A stretch of 64,000 nucleotides of DNA from Anabaena lutea FACHB-196 (GCF_014698305.1 NZ_JACJST010000020.1:47792-111791), one strand, 5' to 3'. Shown: positions 8,022 to 16,089, counted from the first letter of the stretch. Made by a program: numbers and translations. The notes: generated from the letters alone by a model not told the origin.

Positions 8022-8703
8022 CTCCATCAAGCTCATCTATCTTAAACCCCTGCCGTTGATTACTGCTGGGGTTTTTTTGTTCTAAGAAAGCCATGATCCA
8101 TTCACTCTCTGTATGAGCCTCTTCATCTATATCAAGTAGAACCCTGATTTGTCTAAGTTCATCCTCGGTGACATCATTGACTAAGCCTTTTTGAATTTGC
8201 ATGAATCTGTTGATGGTCATAGACGCAGTTTTGTTTTGCACCATAGACAATAGCTCCGTCTCTATATCTGATTCTGATAAATTATTTTTAGTTATAGTCG
8301 ATTCTATGATTTCTTGTAAATTCATAATATTTTCCTGAAAAAAATCCTTTGTCGCCACATAGGCAAGTTCAGTCCAGTCGCTGTAAGTAGAATTTTTGTC
8401 AATGTAAATTTTGTCTGCAAAGCTCACTGGTTTGTATATCAGTGGTGCAATTGCTTTGAGAATCTTGTCTTCCGGCTTTGTAATTTTGGCATTTATATAT
8501 TTACTAGCTGTGGATGGAGCTATATCTGCTTGTTTGGCAAATGTTCTTAGTGACCATTTTCTTGCTTTTAAAGTTGCTTGTATTAATATGCTTAACCGCT
8601 TTATCCCCTCTGCGGTGTAGTTGAAATGCTTTTCTTCCAAAGGCTCGAACAAGAAGATCTGCGATTTTACTGGATATTCTGTTGCGGTTGTCAGCATTAT
8701 CAC
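8011..8703 (-). CDS. phage HTH repressor (cI/c-type)
   Basis: 230 residues. Residues about 49-80 form a helix-turn-helix (WSLRTFAKQADIAPSTASKY). A C-terminal helical region follows, likely for oligomerisation or control. It is transcribed leftward, divergent from the RHH protein and transposase genes, exactly as the lysogeny repressor c of Mu faces ner-A-B. No LexA-type Ser/Lys peptidase signature is apparent. The intergenic space contains a palindrome suited to an operator. An alternative start is the ATG two codons downstream. Confidence 0.75.
   Translation of the reverse strand: MIMLTTATEYPVKSQIFLFEPLEEKHFNYTAEGIKRLSILIQATLKARKWSLRTFAKQADIAPSTASKYINAKITKPEDKILKAIAPLIYKPVSFADKIYIDKNSTYSDWTELAYVATKDFFQENIMNLQEIIESTITKNNLSESDIETELLSMVQNKTASMTINRFMQIQKGLVNDVTEDELRQIRVLLDIDEEAHTESEWIMAFLEQKNPSSNQRQGFKIDELDGAKN
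8044..8078 (+). terminator. possible terminator for the rightward gene ending at 8021
   Basis: AAACCCC and GGGGTTT pair around a 17-base loop and run into a T tract. The hairpin lies inside the 3' coding part of the convergent repressor gene, 23 bases after the stop of the plus-strand gene. Confidence 0.5.
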
Positions 8704-8756
8704 GTGGTGTTTCCTTTGTTCCTGGCTAATTTAACAATAACTCAAAATCGTTTTTC

Positions 8757-8771
8757 TGTACCTCTTGTACA
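8757..8771. promoter_or_regulatory. putative repressor operator
   Basis: The palindrome TGTAC-CTCTT-GTACA lies between the divergent repressor and early genes, where Mu-type operators are found. No -35/-10 elements can be assigned with confidence. Confidence 0.4.
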
Positions 8772-8801
8772 TTTTTTCTTTTGATGCTAGATTACTAAAA
8801 A

Positions 8802-8828
8802 CACCGCGAACACCGCGAACACCGCGAA
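8802..8828 (+). repeat. three tandem 9-bp repeats before the RHH gene
   Basis: CACCGCGAA occurs three times in direct succession and ends two bases before the ATG at 8831, where a ribosome binding site would be expected but is absent. The array may be a second regulatory site or an initiation-region oddity. Confidence 0.7.
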
Positions 8829-8830
8829 CG

Positions 8831-9016
8831 ATGAAGCTAGTAAGACCAGGTATTGACCCAAGTGTCTATGACCAGGTTCGTCTGGGAGCAGCGCTTGAGA
8901 AAATTTCGACTCGCAAATTTATTGAGTCGTCAATTTTGGAAAAAGTAGCTAAATCCATTGGTTCCAATCAAGAAAATAAACGAGGGGAACCATGTGGATT
9001 GGAACCTCAGAATTAG
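8831..9016 (+). CDS. small ribbon-helix-helix-like (Ner-position) protein
   Basis: 61 residues from the ATG at 8831. The middle (DPSVYDQVRLGAALEKISTR) followed by a helix (KFIESSILEKV) resembles the RHH fold of small phage regulators. It occupies the place of Ner, between repressor and transposase. A longer frame from a TTG at 8765 would add residues encoded by the 9-bp repeats (TPRTPRTPR); this start has no ribosome binding site. The last 25 bases overlap the transposase start. Confidence 0.6.
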   Translation: MKLVRPGIDPSVYDQVRLGAALEKISTRKFIESSILEKVAKSIGSNQENKRGEPCGLEPQN

Positions 9017-11169
9017 TCGGACTGCCTGGATTACCAGGATCTAAAAAGGGGCTTATAAAAAAAGCCCAGAAAGAAAACTGGCAATGGCGCGATCGCAATC
9101 AGCGAGGTGGAGGGAAGGAATATCATATATCCTCGCTTCCCCCACAAGCCCAGGCGTATCTACTTCAACAGGCAAAACCAGATCAACAGCATTCCCACCC
9201 GGAATCTGAGAACGAGGAATTGCTAATTACCCAATCCCCATTACCCATTCAGATGCCAACTGAAACCCTGGTAACGGCGATTATTCCATCTCAGCAAAGA
9301 GCAAGCGAAACATCAACCGACGGCAGGATTAATGCCAAAGTTGAAATCTTGCGTGTTCTTGAGCAGTTCTGTGAAGAAAGACAGTTAAAAAAAATCTCCT
9401 GTCATCACGTTTTTGCAGACTCCTACAACACCGGAAAGATTCAAGTGTCGGAACAAACCAGAAGGCAGATCCCTTCTGTATCTTTCCCGACCTTGCAGCG
9501 GTGGTATAAAGCTCTGCAAGAAGGGAGTGTTCAGTCACTTGGGGGGAAATATGGAAATCGTGCTGGACAGACAAAAATAGACACAAATCCTAAAATCAGG
9601 GATTTTGTCTTAGCGATGCTGACACGCTTCCCTCACGCAACCGGAGGGCATATACTTTCGGCTCTCCAAGCACGATTTGAGGATGAAATTTTACCTTCTC
9701 AAAGAACTATATCCCGGTGGATAGAAGGTTGGAAAAACGAGAATAAGGAATTATTCACAGCCATATCCAACCCTGATGATTGGAAGAACAAATTCATGAC
9801 TGCCTTTGGCAGTTATTCCGAGGATGTAGTTCGCCTGAATCAGCGATGGGAAATGGATTCTACCTCGGCTGACATCATGCTCGAAGATGGGCGCTATCAC
9901 TTGATTAGCTGCATTGATGTCTTTTCGCGCAGGATGAAACTGTTGGTTGTTCCAACTTCTAAAGCTACTGCGATCGCGGTTTTGGTAAGAAAATGCTTGC
10001 TGGACTGGGGTGTCCCAGAAGAGGTGAAAACCGACAACGGCAAGGATTATACAGCAAATTACTTAGAACGTGTATTTAGGGATTTAGGTATTAGACAGAA
10101 GCTCTGCATACCTTTCCATCCTTGGCAAAAGCCGCACGTTGAAAGAGGCTTCCGAAGCTTTCTCCATGATTTATTAGAGTTGCTCGATGGTTACATTGGA
10201 CACAATGTAGCTGAACGTCAGGCTTTGAGAGCCAGGATTTCTTTTGCTGACAGGCTAACGACAAAAACTGAAGAGATCAGCATGAAAATGACTGCATCTG
10301 AATTTCAAGCTTTTTGTGACACCTGGACTAACCAAATCTATGCCAATAAACCTCATGAGGGGTTGGATGGTAAAACGCCATTTCAAGTTTTTACCGCCTG
10401 GCGCAGCAATACTAAGTCCATCGATAATGAACGGATTTTGGATGTTCTCTTGGCTGAAGCACCGGGTGCAAATGGGCTACGGACTGTGCAGAAACGTGGC
10501 ATTCAACTTGAAGGAACTTTCTTTATTGCTCCTGAGTTGGAAGCCTGGATTGGACAAACTGTGCAAGTCCGGTTTGATCCGCTGGACTTGGGTAAAATCT
10601 ACGTTTTTGACGGTGATTTTAAGCTTATCTGCATTGCTGAAGATCCAGTCCGAACCGGTATGAATCGGCAAGAGGTTGCAGTTCGGGCTAAACATCTACA
10701 ACAGAAGCGGATTCACGAAGGTAAGCGGGCGCTGAAGCAAATCGCCAAAAAGGTGAATGTGGCTGAGGCAGTGGAGGATATCCTCCAGGAAGCTGAGGCC
10801 AATAACAACGTGGTGGCTTTTCCTGCACCCAAGGAAATTCATACATCTAGAGGCTTGGAATCTGCGGCTGAAGTAGTAGCAGCACTTAAGCCGAAAGAAT
10901 ACGCACCGATGACTGCTGAGGAATTGGCAGAAGCTGACGCGGCTTTGAGTCGAATTGAGCAGCCAGAAGTAGAAATAGTGCGGGATGAAGATCATTTCTG
11001 TCGGCTGTGGAAGCAGGTAAATGCTGGGGCATTTATTGCTAACCGTGATTGGCAGTGGATGAAGCATTACGCTACCACCCCAGAAGGCAGGGGCGTACTG
11101 CGATTTTTGGATGTTACTGAGATTGATTTCTCCAGCTTTATGAACGAGCGGGAGGCGAAAATTTCGTGA
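8992..11169 (+). CDS. MuA-type transposase
   Basis: 725 residues, similar to the 663 of MuA. The N terminus (WIGTSELVGLPGLPG) is the Mu-type winged-helix DNA-binding domain. The central rve/RNase H-like core has the catalytic triad D289 (in MDST), D348 (in TDNGKD) and E384 (in PHVERGF), with the D-E spacing of 35 typical of DDE transposases. A beta-barrel domain and a C-terminal helical region (about 570-725) follow; in MuA the C-terminal part contacts MuB. It performs strand transfer for integration and replicative transposition, acting at end repeats such as those at 42987-43049. The stop overlaps the next GTG start. Confidence 0.93.
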   Translation: MWIGTSELVGLPGLPGSKKGLIKKAQKENWQWRDRNQRGGGKEYHISSLPPQAQAYLLQQAKPDQQHSHPESENEELLITQSPLPIQMPTETLVTAIIPSQQRASETSTDGRINAKVEILRVLEQFCEERQLKKISCHHVFADSYNTGKIQVSEQTRRQIPSVSFPTLQRWYKALQEGSVQSLGGKYGNRAGQTKIDTNPKIRDFVLAMLTRFPHATGGHILSALQARFEDEILPSQRTISRWIEGWKNENKELFTAISNPDDWKNKFMTAFGSYSEDVVRLNQRWEMDSTSADIMLEDGRYHLISCIDVFSRRMKLLVVPTSKATAIAVLVRKCLLDWGVPEEVKTDNGKDYTANYLERVFRDLGIRQKLCIPFHPWQKPHVERGFRSFLHDLLELLDGYIGHNVAERQALRARISFADRLTTKTEEISMKMTASEFQAFCDTWTNQIYANKPHEGLDGKTPFQVFTAWRSNTKSIDNERILDVLLAEAPGANGLRTVQKRGIQLEGTFFIAPELEAWIGQTVQVRFDPLDLGKIYVFDGDFKLICIAEDPVRTGMNRQEVAVRAKHLQQKRIHEGKRALKQIAKKVNVAEAVEDILQEAEANNNVVAFPAPKEIHTSRGLESAAEVVAALKPKEYAPMTAEELAEADAALSRIEQPEVEIVRDEDHFCRLWKQVNAGAFIANRDWQWMKHYATTPEGRGVLRFLDVTEIDFSSFMNEREAKIS

Positions 11170-11384
11170 CTGACGAGGAAATGCTTAACCTCACTGACGC
11201 AGATAGGTGGAATCCTAAACATTTTGGTGAACCACCACCATTTTTACAGGACGGCGATCAACTAACTATCTTTTTTGATCGCAGAGAGGAGCCACCACTA
11301 CCTGAAGAATTTTTGAATTTAGAGCAATTTAATGAGGCTTGGAAATTATGGATGGAAAAGTTCCCGCACCTAGCAGCGACATAG
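11166..11384 (+). CDS. small acidic hypothetical protein of the early operon
   Basis: 72 residues, starting with GTG at 11166 inside the transposase stop (GTGA overlap). Acidic and Pro-rich (EPPPFLQDGD, REEPPLPEEF). It overlaps the next gene by 37 bases. No family is recognised. Its tight coupling between transposase and the following genes suggests an accessory role in early phage functions. Confidence 0.6.
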   Translation: MTDEEMLNLTDADRWNPKHFGEPPPFLQDGDQLTIFFDRREEPPLPEEFLNLEQFNEAWKLWMEKFPHLAAT

Positions 11385-11626
11385 TAAATGTCTACGATTT
11401 GTTGGCCCTTTTGGCTGGTGAAGGGTATTCCAGGGAAACGGCAATTGAACACATAAAAATCTTAATGGAAGTATCCCGCAGCCCTTATATTTCTACGGAT
11501 TTGAAACGGGCTATCGGTTTTGTTCAAAGCTTTACTTTCAGCCTTTCAAATCTGAGTCCTAACCAGATGACTGAGTTGGTTGATGTTATCGAAAAACAGA
11601 GAAAGGCTTTAGCAGAAGGTTTTTGA
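11348..11626 (+). CDS. hypothetical early protein
   Basis: 92 residues from the ATG at 11348, chosen because GAGG precedes it by 10 bases; a TTG at 11339 is the upstream alternative. Helical and without Cys, it ends with a charged helix (MTELVDVIEKQRKALAEGF). It lies in the early operon between the transposase and MuB-type genes. No motif is recognised. Confidence 0.6.
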   Translation: MDGKVPAPSSDIVNVYDLLALLAGEGYSRETAIEHIKILMEVSRSPYISTDLKRAIGFVQSFTFSLSNLSPNQMTELVDVIEKQRKALAEGF

Positions 11627-11627
11627 C

Positions 11628-12011
11628 ATGAAGGATTCTGCGCTTGTTTCACTTTGCTGGTTAACCGCCCAAGACAAACACCTAATCGAGTATTTATTGG
11701 ACAACGAATTTTGGCATCATCAAACTCATTTTTCATCTTACTCGGAAGAAGATCAGCTTTGGTGGTACACCGATATTTGTGAAATTGGAACCTACAAATT
11801 AGGAATTTTAGAAGATGAGTGCGAATACGGTGAAGACGATGAAGAGTTATCTGGGTATGTGATTAGCATCATCATCAACGGGGTTGAATTGCTGACTGAT
11901 GGTACTTTTTCGTGGGGATTAAGACTACGTCAAGTTGAGCTAGAAGTCAAAGAATTTCTTCGGACTTATGAGCTTGAAAGTTCATTTCACAAGCAATTGT
12001 CTTTTTGTTAA
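11628..12011 (+). CDS. hypothetical early protein, acidic
   Basis: 127 residues. It starts two bases after the preceding stop. The middle is strongly acidic (EDECEYGEDDEELSGY), which may suggest a DNA-mimic or protein-binding surface, though this is speculative. No domain is recognised. The 67 bases following contain a fresh ribosome binding site (GGAGG) for the next gene. Confidence 0.6.
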   Translation: MKDSALVSLCWLTAQDKHLIEYLLDNEFWHHQTHFSSYSEEDQLWWYTDICEIGTYKLGILEDECEYGEDDEELSGYVISIIINGVELLTDGTFSWGLRLRQVELEVKEFLRTYELESSFHKQLSFC

Positions 12012-12078
12012 TAGCATTCCCTGAAGTAGGAGTACAAGCCTTTCTAGGGATGAGTAGGGTAATAAATTTGGAGGCAAA

Positions 12079-12294
12079 ATGTCAGATCCTCGTTTAGTGA
12101 AATACGTGATTTTCGACAAGGTAAAACGTCTTTACCTGTCTAGAAATGGGATTGGTTTTGGATGGTCATTCCATCGAGTTAATGCGGCTCGCTTGAATTC
12201 TGAACAGGCAGTATTTTGGACAAATCAACTCATCCAAATCAATCAACGCAGAGGATTTGTAGTACAGGAGGTAGGTAATGCTAGAGCAGTCTAG
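12079..12294 (+). CDS. small hypothetical early protein
   Basis: 71 residues, with a good GGAGG ribosome binding site seven bases upstream of the ATG. The sequence (VKYVIFDKVKRLYLSRNGIG, later QAVFWTNQLIQINQRRGF) resembles the short beta-beta-alpha proteins often seen in cyanobacterial mobile elements. Function unknown. It overlaps the next gene by 17 bases. Confidence 0.6.
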   Translation: MSDPRLVKYVIFDKVKRLYLSRNGIGFGWSFHRVNAARLNSEQAVFWTNQLIQINQRRGFVVQEVGNARAV

Positions 12295-12580
12295 CCCCAC
12301 ACCTGAACAACGGGAAGAGTACGTCAGGCGATACCGGGAATTGGCGCAGGGCTATCACTACGATTACTCAAATTCCAGGCTTGAGGAGTTGGTTAAGTCT
12401 CCGAATTGGAGCGACATCCAGAAACTACTAACTCCATCAGCTAGAAAAGCCTGTAAAAGCTATTTCCGTTATATAGGCGATCGCAGCTTTGGCTGTCTCG
12501 ATATGGAGATAAAGACTTGGGAGGCACTGGTAGAGAGCATCCAAGTAGCACAGAAGAAGCTCTCTAAGTGCAAAAAGTAA
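12278..12580 (+). CDS. hypothetical early protein
   Basis: 100 residues. A GGAGG ribosome binding site precedes the ATG inside the previous gene. Helical and charged, ending in a Lys-rich tail (QKKLSKCKK). It sits immediately upstream of the MuB-type ATPase gene, so a role in early replication or transposition is plausible. No family is recognised. Confidence 0.6.
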   Translation: MLEQSSPTPEQREEYVRRYRELAQGYHYDYSNSRLEELVKSPNWSDIQKLLTPSARKACKSYFRYIGDRSFGCLDMEIKTWEALVESIQVAQKKLSKCKK

Positions 12581-12646
12581 AAGTTTTGGTAGTTGAGATT
12601 GCTCTCTCAACTACCAACGAAACAAAACTCTCTAGGATTGTACACG

Positions 12647-13354
12647 ATGAAAAATCAATTAGCAAAAGTCAAGAATATCCGCAAGCTGTCACAGGCGTAT
12701 GAATCGCTGGCGCAACGAGATATCAACATTCCCCGAATGGGTTTAATTAGCGGTTTCTCAGGGGCTGGGAAGAGTCAAGCCATTGGTTGGCTTATTTCTC
12801 AGGTTGATGGGGTTCTGGTACGAGCCAACGCTTGCTGGACTGTGAGTTCAATGCTGGCGGCGATTGTGGTTGAGATAGGCACTACTCCTGTCAGTCGGAA
12901 TGCGCTGATGCTGAAGCAGATTGTAGATAGCCTCGCAGCCAGTCGCAGACCTTTAATTATTGACGAGTGCGATTATCTGCTACGTGATCCGCGTATGGTG
13001 GAAACCCTGCGAGACATTCATGATTTAGCGGGTGTGCCGGTGATCATGGTGGGCATGGAGGGCATAGAGAAAAAATTGGCCCACCGCAAGCAATTATCAC
13101 GCCGAATCTCACAATTTATTGAGTTTGCACCTTTGGATTTGGAAGATGCTGAAACTCTGGCGGAAACAGTATGTGAAGTGGCTGTAGCGCCGGATTTGCT
13201 ACAAAAAATCCACAAGGATGCTAGGGGCAGCATTGGACTGATGATCGTGGGTTTAGCTCAGGTTGAAGCACTAGCCAAGACTCAACAGTGGAACGTGATT
13301 AATTGCCAGCAGTGGGGCAATCGCAAATTATTTTTATCGGCAAAGGTGGGGTAA
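12647..13354 (+). CDS. MuB/TnsC-type transposition ATPase
   Basis: 235 residues from the ATG at 12647, which gives the usual MuB-type N terminus; the open frame extends upstream to 12593 without a good start. The P-loop GFSGAGKS is at residues 36-43, the Walker B LIIDE ends at D106-E107, and an arginine pair (SRRIS) lies further on, as in AAA+ ATPases of the MuB/TnsC/IstB group. It binds target DNA in an ATP-dependent filament and delivers the transposase to it, preventing self-integration. It is shorter than Mu MuB (312 residues). It is separated from MuA by five small genes rather than adjacent to it. Confidence 0.9.
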   Translation: MKNQLAKVKNIRKLSQAYESLAQRDINIPRMGLISGFSGAGKSQAIGWLISQVDGVLVRANACWTVSSMLAAIVVEIGTTPVSRNALMLKQIVDSLAASRRPLIIDECDYLLRDPRMVETLRDIHDLAGVPVIMVGMEGIEKKLAHRKQLSRRISQFIEFAPLDLEDAETLAETVCEVAVAPDLLQKIHKDARGSIGLMIVGLAQVEALAKTQQWNVINCQQWGNRKLFLSAKVG

Positions 13355-13356
13355 TT

Positions 13357-13617
13357 ATGATGCCAGCGATTTTGCGTAGGTACGAAATCAGCTTGATTGA
13401 TGCAATTGATGCATTAATTACAAAATTAATGACTTGGGAAGATGGGCAATTTTCAGCTTCTGAGGTGAGTTTGAGCCGTAGAGAAGCTCAGGAGATTGCA
13501 GCTTGGGTAATTAATAGTGCAGCAGATCCCTTTGGATTTTGTGGTGCGAGTTTGAATGGGGATAGATTGCTAGAGCTTCTGCGAAATATTCGGGAGGAAG
13601 GCAATGATTCAGTTTGA
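13357..13617 (+). CDS. hypothetical early protein
   Basis: 86 residues from the ATG at 13357, two bases after the ATPase stop; a second ATG follows directly. A helical, amphipathic protein (YEISLIDAIDALITKLMTW). Its 3' end overlaps the next gene by 14 bases. No family is recognised. It belongs to the same transcription unit as the ATPase. Confidence 0.6.
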   Translation: MMPAILRRYEISLIDAIDALITKLMTWEDGQFSASEVSLSRREAQEIAAWVINSAADPFGFCGASLNGDRLLELLRNIREEGNDSV

Positions 13618-13927
13618 ACAAATGTGGTCAAAAATTCGGAGACTTGAGGTTTTCTGTTTGCACGAATTAGCTGAGTTTTGTGATTTTGAGGTTTCAATTC
13701 CGCTACTGGCAGCTTATATTTTGGCTCTAACAGAGAGCGGGTATCTGGTGGAGTTGTCGGGGAAACGAACCCATAGGCGATATCGGTTAGTACGGGATTT
13801 GGGACAATTTGCACCGATATTGCGTGAATCAGTTCCTATTCGAGTAATGGGGCGATTAGTTCAGGTTCAGTACGCGATGTACGACCCCAATGAAGATTTT
13901 TATTTTCCACTTATTAAGGAGGATTAA
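13604..13927 (+). CDS. winged-helix-like hypothetical protein
   Basis: 107 residues. The first about 70 residues alternate helices and end with a hairpin-like strand pair (GYLVELSGKRTHRRYRLVRD), which fits a winged-helix DNA-binding module. The C terminus is less ordered. No close family can be named. It is placed between the ATPase gene and an HTH protein, so it may be an early regulator or replication accessory. Confidence 0.55.
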   Translation: MIQFEQMWSKIRRLEVFCLHELAEFCDFEVSIPLLAAYILALTESGYLVELSGKRTHRRYRLVRDLGQFAPILRESVPIRVMGRLVQVQYAMYDPNEDFYFPLIKED

Positions 13928-14668
13928 ATGGTGGAATTGGAAGATTGGAAGGAAGTTTTATTGCAGGAAGTTAGTAGATCTAATCAATATCATGTTGCGA
14001 TGAAGCTGGGGGTTTCACCTGCAATGATATCTAAAGTGATTCAAGGTAATTACAATACGCAAGCCAGTAAATTACCTTTGTTGGTCAAGTCTCGCTTGAA
14101 GCCTCAAACTATGAGCCATGAAGAATCAGAATGGCTAGAAAGGCTAAAATACATTTGCTCGATTTACCGAGTTCGAGATGTTGCAAAAATCTTAGATTTC
14201 TCGGCTTCTTACCTGTATATGGTTACCGCAGATAAGATAAAAACAAATTCGTATAATCTCAAGATTGAGGTTATGGCGAAGTTGTATGACGATGAAATCT
14301 TGAAAAACTTAAAGCTTCGGCCAAAAGCTGTTAAAAAAAAATCAGCAATTAAGGTAACTGAGGATTTAACTGTTGCAGTAGCTGATGCTATCTATTGCAA
14401 TGGGATAGCTTCTTACGATGACTTAATTGAAAAGTTTCCGCGACATGGCTTGAGTCGAAGTTTAAGCATCCTTGAAAAGATGGGGGCTATTAATGTTATT
14501 AAGCCATCTTTAATAGGGCGCGGTAAAGGGACGCTTCCGAGAAGTAAGTACGGCATCGCTTGCAAGTGTTCGGCTCCGGGGAATACCGATAGATGCGCTG
14601 AATGCCCTCTGGGGAAGATGATTATATCTGTATGTGGCTTGGACGATGATGGAGAGGAGTTTGACTGA
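13928..14668 (+). CDS. HTH protein with C-terminal Cys cluster
   Basis: 246 residues. An N-terminal HTH (QYHVAMKLGVSPAMISKVIQ, about 21-40) and a second HTH-like unit (RVRDVAKILDFSASYLYMV, about 82-100) are followed by a helical domain. A C-terminal cluster, CKCSAPGNTDRCAECPLG, holds four Cys spaced like a zinc-binding knuckle. Together they suggest a DNA-binding regulator with a metal-stabilised end. It begins one base after the previous stop and ends overlapping the next start (TGATG). No phage family is recognised. Confidence 0.6.
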   Translation: MVELEDWKEVLLQEVSRSNQYHVAMKLGVSPAMISKVIQGNYNTQASKLPLLVKSRLKPQTMSHEESEWLERLKYICSIYRVRDVAKILDFSASYLYMVTADKIKTNSYNLKIEVMAKLYDDEILKNLKLRPKAVKKKSAIKVTEDLTVAVADAIYCNGIASYDDLIEKFPRHGLSRSLSILEKMGAINVIKPSLIGRGKGTLPRSKYGIACKCSAPGNTDRCAECPLGKMIISVCGLDDDGEEFD

Positions 14669-15102
14669 TGCTTGCTGAAACTCCTGCTTTATGTTTTCAG
14701 GAATTGCGTAATCATTGCCATCAATATTTTCGGTATCTACCCTATCTAAATTTGGAGCATTTTAATAATCCAGATGTAGGCTGGCTGCATGAAGTTTTTG
14801 GCGATATTTGTCGGAGACTTGATGGCAATGAAGCTAATTTCTTGGGTATTGATTTAATGAATGCTTTTTACTCAGTAGTTTATGAGCTTGAGTTTAAGCA
14901 GATTTTTCATCCTAACTCTTTAGTCGTTCACAAGTCTGAAGTTTTTAAGAAATCGCCAAAATTATCACGAATTGTGAGATTTTCTCACGATTATCCAAGT
15001 GTTGTTGTTCGCAATTACAACGGGTCATTTTTGCTTGGAGAACCATGTCTCAAAACGCTTACAAATTACAACTTAGTGCTTTTAAAGGACACCTTAGCAT
15101 GA
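14668..15102 (+). CDS. hypothetical early protein
   Basis: 144 residues. The N terminus is rich in aromatic residues and His (ELRNHCHQYFRYLPYLNLEH), with no recognisable motif. Its start overlaps the preceding stop and its stop overlaps the next start (ATGA), showing translational coupling on both sides. No function can be assigned. Confidence 0.6.
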   Translation: MLAETPALCFQELRNHCHQYFRYLPYLNLEHFNNPDVGWLHEVFGDICRRLDGNEANFLGIDLMNAFYSVVYELEFKQIFHPNSLVVHKSEVFKKSPKLSRIVRFSHDYPSVVVRNYNGSFLLGEPCLKTLTNYNLVLLKDTLA

Positions 15103-15344
15103 CTAATCATGACAAAAGTATGGGCGCATATCATGAAAGCAAGATTTTTCAAATCTATCTTGCAGGATTATCTGAAGCGCAACTGAAGACAGTAGCTCAT
15201 GAATTATTTGTGAAGTTGCAAAATGAGCGCGCGCTAAATAATTCCCTGAAGCAAGAATGCAACTATTTAGCAATTCAAAATGCTCGGTTAAATAGCGTTT
15301 GCATCTCTCACGTGCAAGGTTCGTTGATGGATTTCAAGCTTTAG
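15099..15344 (+). CDS. small helical protein whose stop codon lies in a hammerhead ribozyme
   Basis: 81 residues from the ATG at 15099, chosen because it overlaps the previous stop (ATGA) and is preceded by AAAGGA. An upstream ATG at 15045 lies inside the previous gene and is less likely. The product is helical with a coiled-coil-like middle (LFVKLQNERALNNSLKQECN). The TAG stop at 15342-15344 forms part of the outer helix of stem I of the ribozyme that follows, so termination here may influence RNA folding. Confidence 0.65.
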   Translation: MTNHDKSMGAYHESKIFQIYLAGLSEAQLKTVAHELFVKLQNERALNNSLKQECNYLAIQNARLNSVCISHVQGSLMDFKL

Positions 15345-15417
15345 TTTCCGCCTGATGAGTCTGTCTGACCCGCAGACGAAATAGGGGCTTAATGCCCCTA
15401 TCGCGGATTGGGTCTAA
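15339..15417 (+). ncRNA. hammerhead ribozyme (type I topology)
   Basis: All conserved parts are present. The core CTGATGA is at 15352-15358. Stem II is GTCTG (15359-15363) with CAGAC (15373-15377), followed by GAAA (15378-15381). Stem III is eight pairs (15381-15388 with 15394-15401, loop TTAAT). The cleavage site follows ATC, after C15402. Stem I pairs TCCGC (15347-15351) with GCGGA (15403-15407); the outer pairs TTAG (15341-15344) with CTAA (15414-15417) are possible. The stem II loop contains ACCC (15368-15371), which can pair with GGGT (15410-15413) in the internal loop of stem I, the kind of loop-loop contact natural hammerheads use for activity. Cleavage would cut the early operon transcript between the genes ending at 15344 and starting at 15475. 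Confidence 0.92.
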
Positions 15418-15424
15418 CAATCCG
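15404..15424 (+). other. hairpin alternative to ribozyme stem I
   Basis: CGGATTG and CAATCCG form a 7-bp hairpin that uses the 3' strand of hammerhead stem I. It could form at the very 5' end of the downstream cleavage product, preventing re-ligation and protecting that RNA. Confidence 0.6.
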
Positions 15425-15439
15425 TCACACACAATCAAT

Positions 15440-15454
15440 GGGGGCTATGCCCCC
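15440..15454 (+). promoter_or_regulatory. GGGGGC/GCCCCC hairpin in the leader of the gene at 15475
   Basis: A six-pair GC stem with loop TAT ends 12 bases before the ribosome binding site GGAGG at 15466-15470. It is too weakly followed by T to be a terminator and may stabilise the 5' end of the ribozyme-processed message. Confidence 0.5.
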
Positions 15455-15474
15455 TTTCCTAGTATGGAGGAAGA

Positions 15475-16089
15475 ATGATCACACCAGAGAAAGTGCTGTT
15501 GGCACTTCAAGAAAATCAAGGCGCAAACAACGGATTGCGGGCTAAGGATTTAGTTGAACTACTTACCGGGTATGCCGCTAAACCATCCGACGAACGATAT
15601 TTGCGTCAAGTGGTTTCGGCACTGCGTATACAGGGATTTCCAATTCTGGCTACTCCTGAACGTGGATATTACTGGCCAACTGATGTTAATGAGATTGAGC
15701 TTGCCTGCCTTTGGTTACGCAAACGGGCGATGACTCATTTGTGGATGGTTTCCAAGCTCAAACGGTTTGGTATCCCCATGCTTACGGGACAAATGACTTT
15801 GCCTATTCCTATCGTGATTCCGGCGATTCCTCAAATGGAACAGCCAAATGAGGAGGAGGTTAAGGAGCAGGTGAAAGCTATTTTCATGGTAGTGCCTAAC
15901 GATGTTTATGAGGCGGTTCAAGACGTTTGCCAAAAACTTGGGAAAACTGATGAGGAAATAGCTTCTACGGCTTTAGCTGTTTATGTCAGTGGTCTTCAAG
16001 CGGTGCTAAAGGATATGGAGGAGCATGAATACAGCGGTAGAGAAGCGGAAAAAGTTACTGGCACAGATTCATATACTGAAGAAGGATAA
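15475..16089 (+). CDS. winged-helix hypothetical protein
   Basis: 204 residues with a good GGAGG ribosome binding site. Residues about 1-70 read as a winged helix (VEL...RYLRQVVSALRIQGFPILATPERGYYWP split over about 45 residues), like HTH domains of phage replication or regulatory proteins. The C terminus is a helical domain of RHH-like pattern (VPNDVYEAVQDVCQKLGKTD). It is the first gene downstream of the hammerhead cleavage site. It overlaps GemA by 65 bases. Confidence 0.6.
   Translation: MITPEKVLLALQENQGANNGLRAKDLVELLTGYAAKPSDERYLRQVVSALRIQGFPILATPERGYYWPTDVNEIELACLWLRKRAMTHLWMVSKLKRFGIPMLTGQMTLPIPIVIPAIPQMEQPNEEEVKEQVKAIFMVVPNDVYEAVQDVCQKLGKTDEEIASTALAVYVSGLQAVLKDMEEHEYSGREAEKVTGTDSYTEEG

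Noticed and set aside
15946..15966. Second CTGATGAGGAAA hammerhead-like string
   Set aside because: There is no stem II between CTGATGA and GAAA and the string is inside a coding gene.
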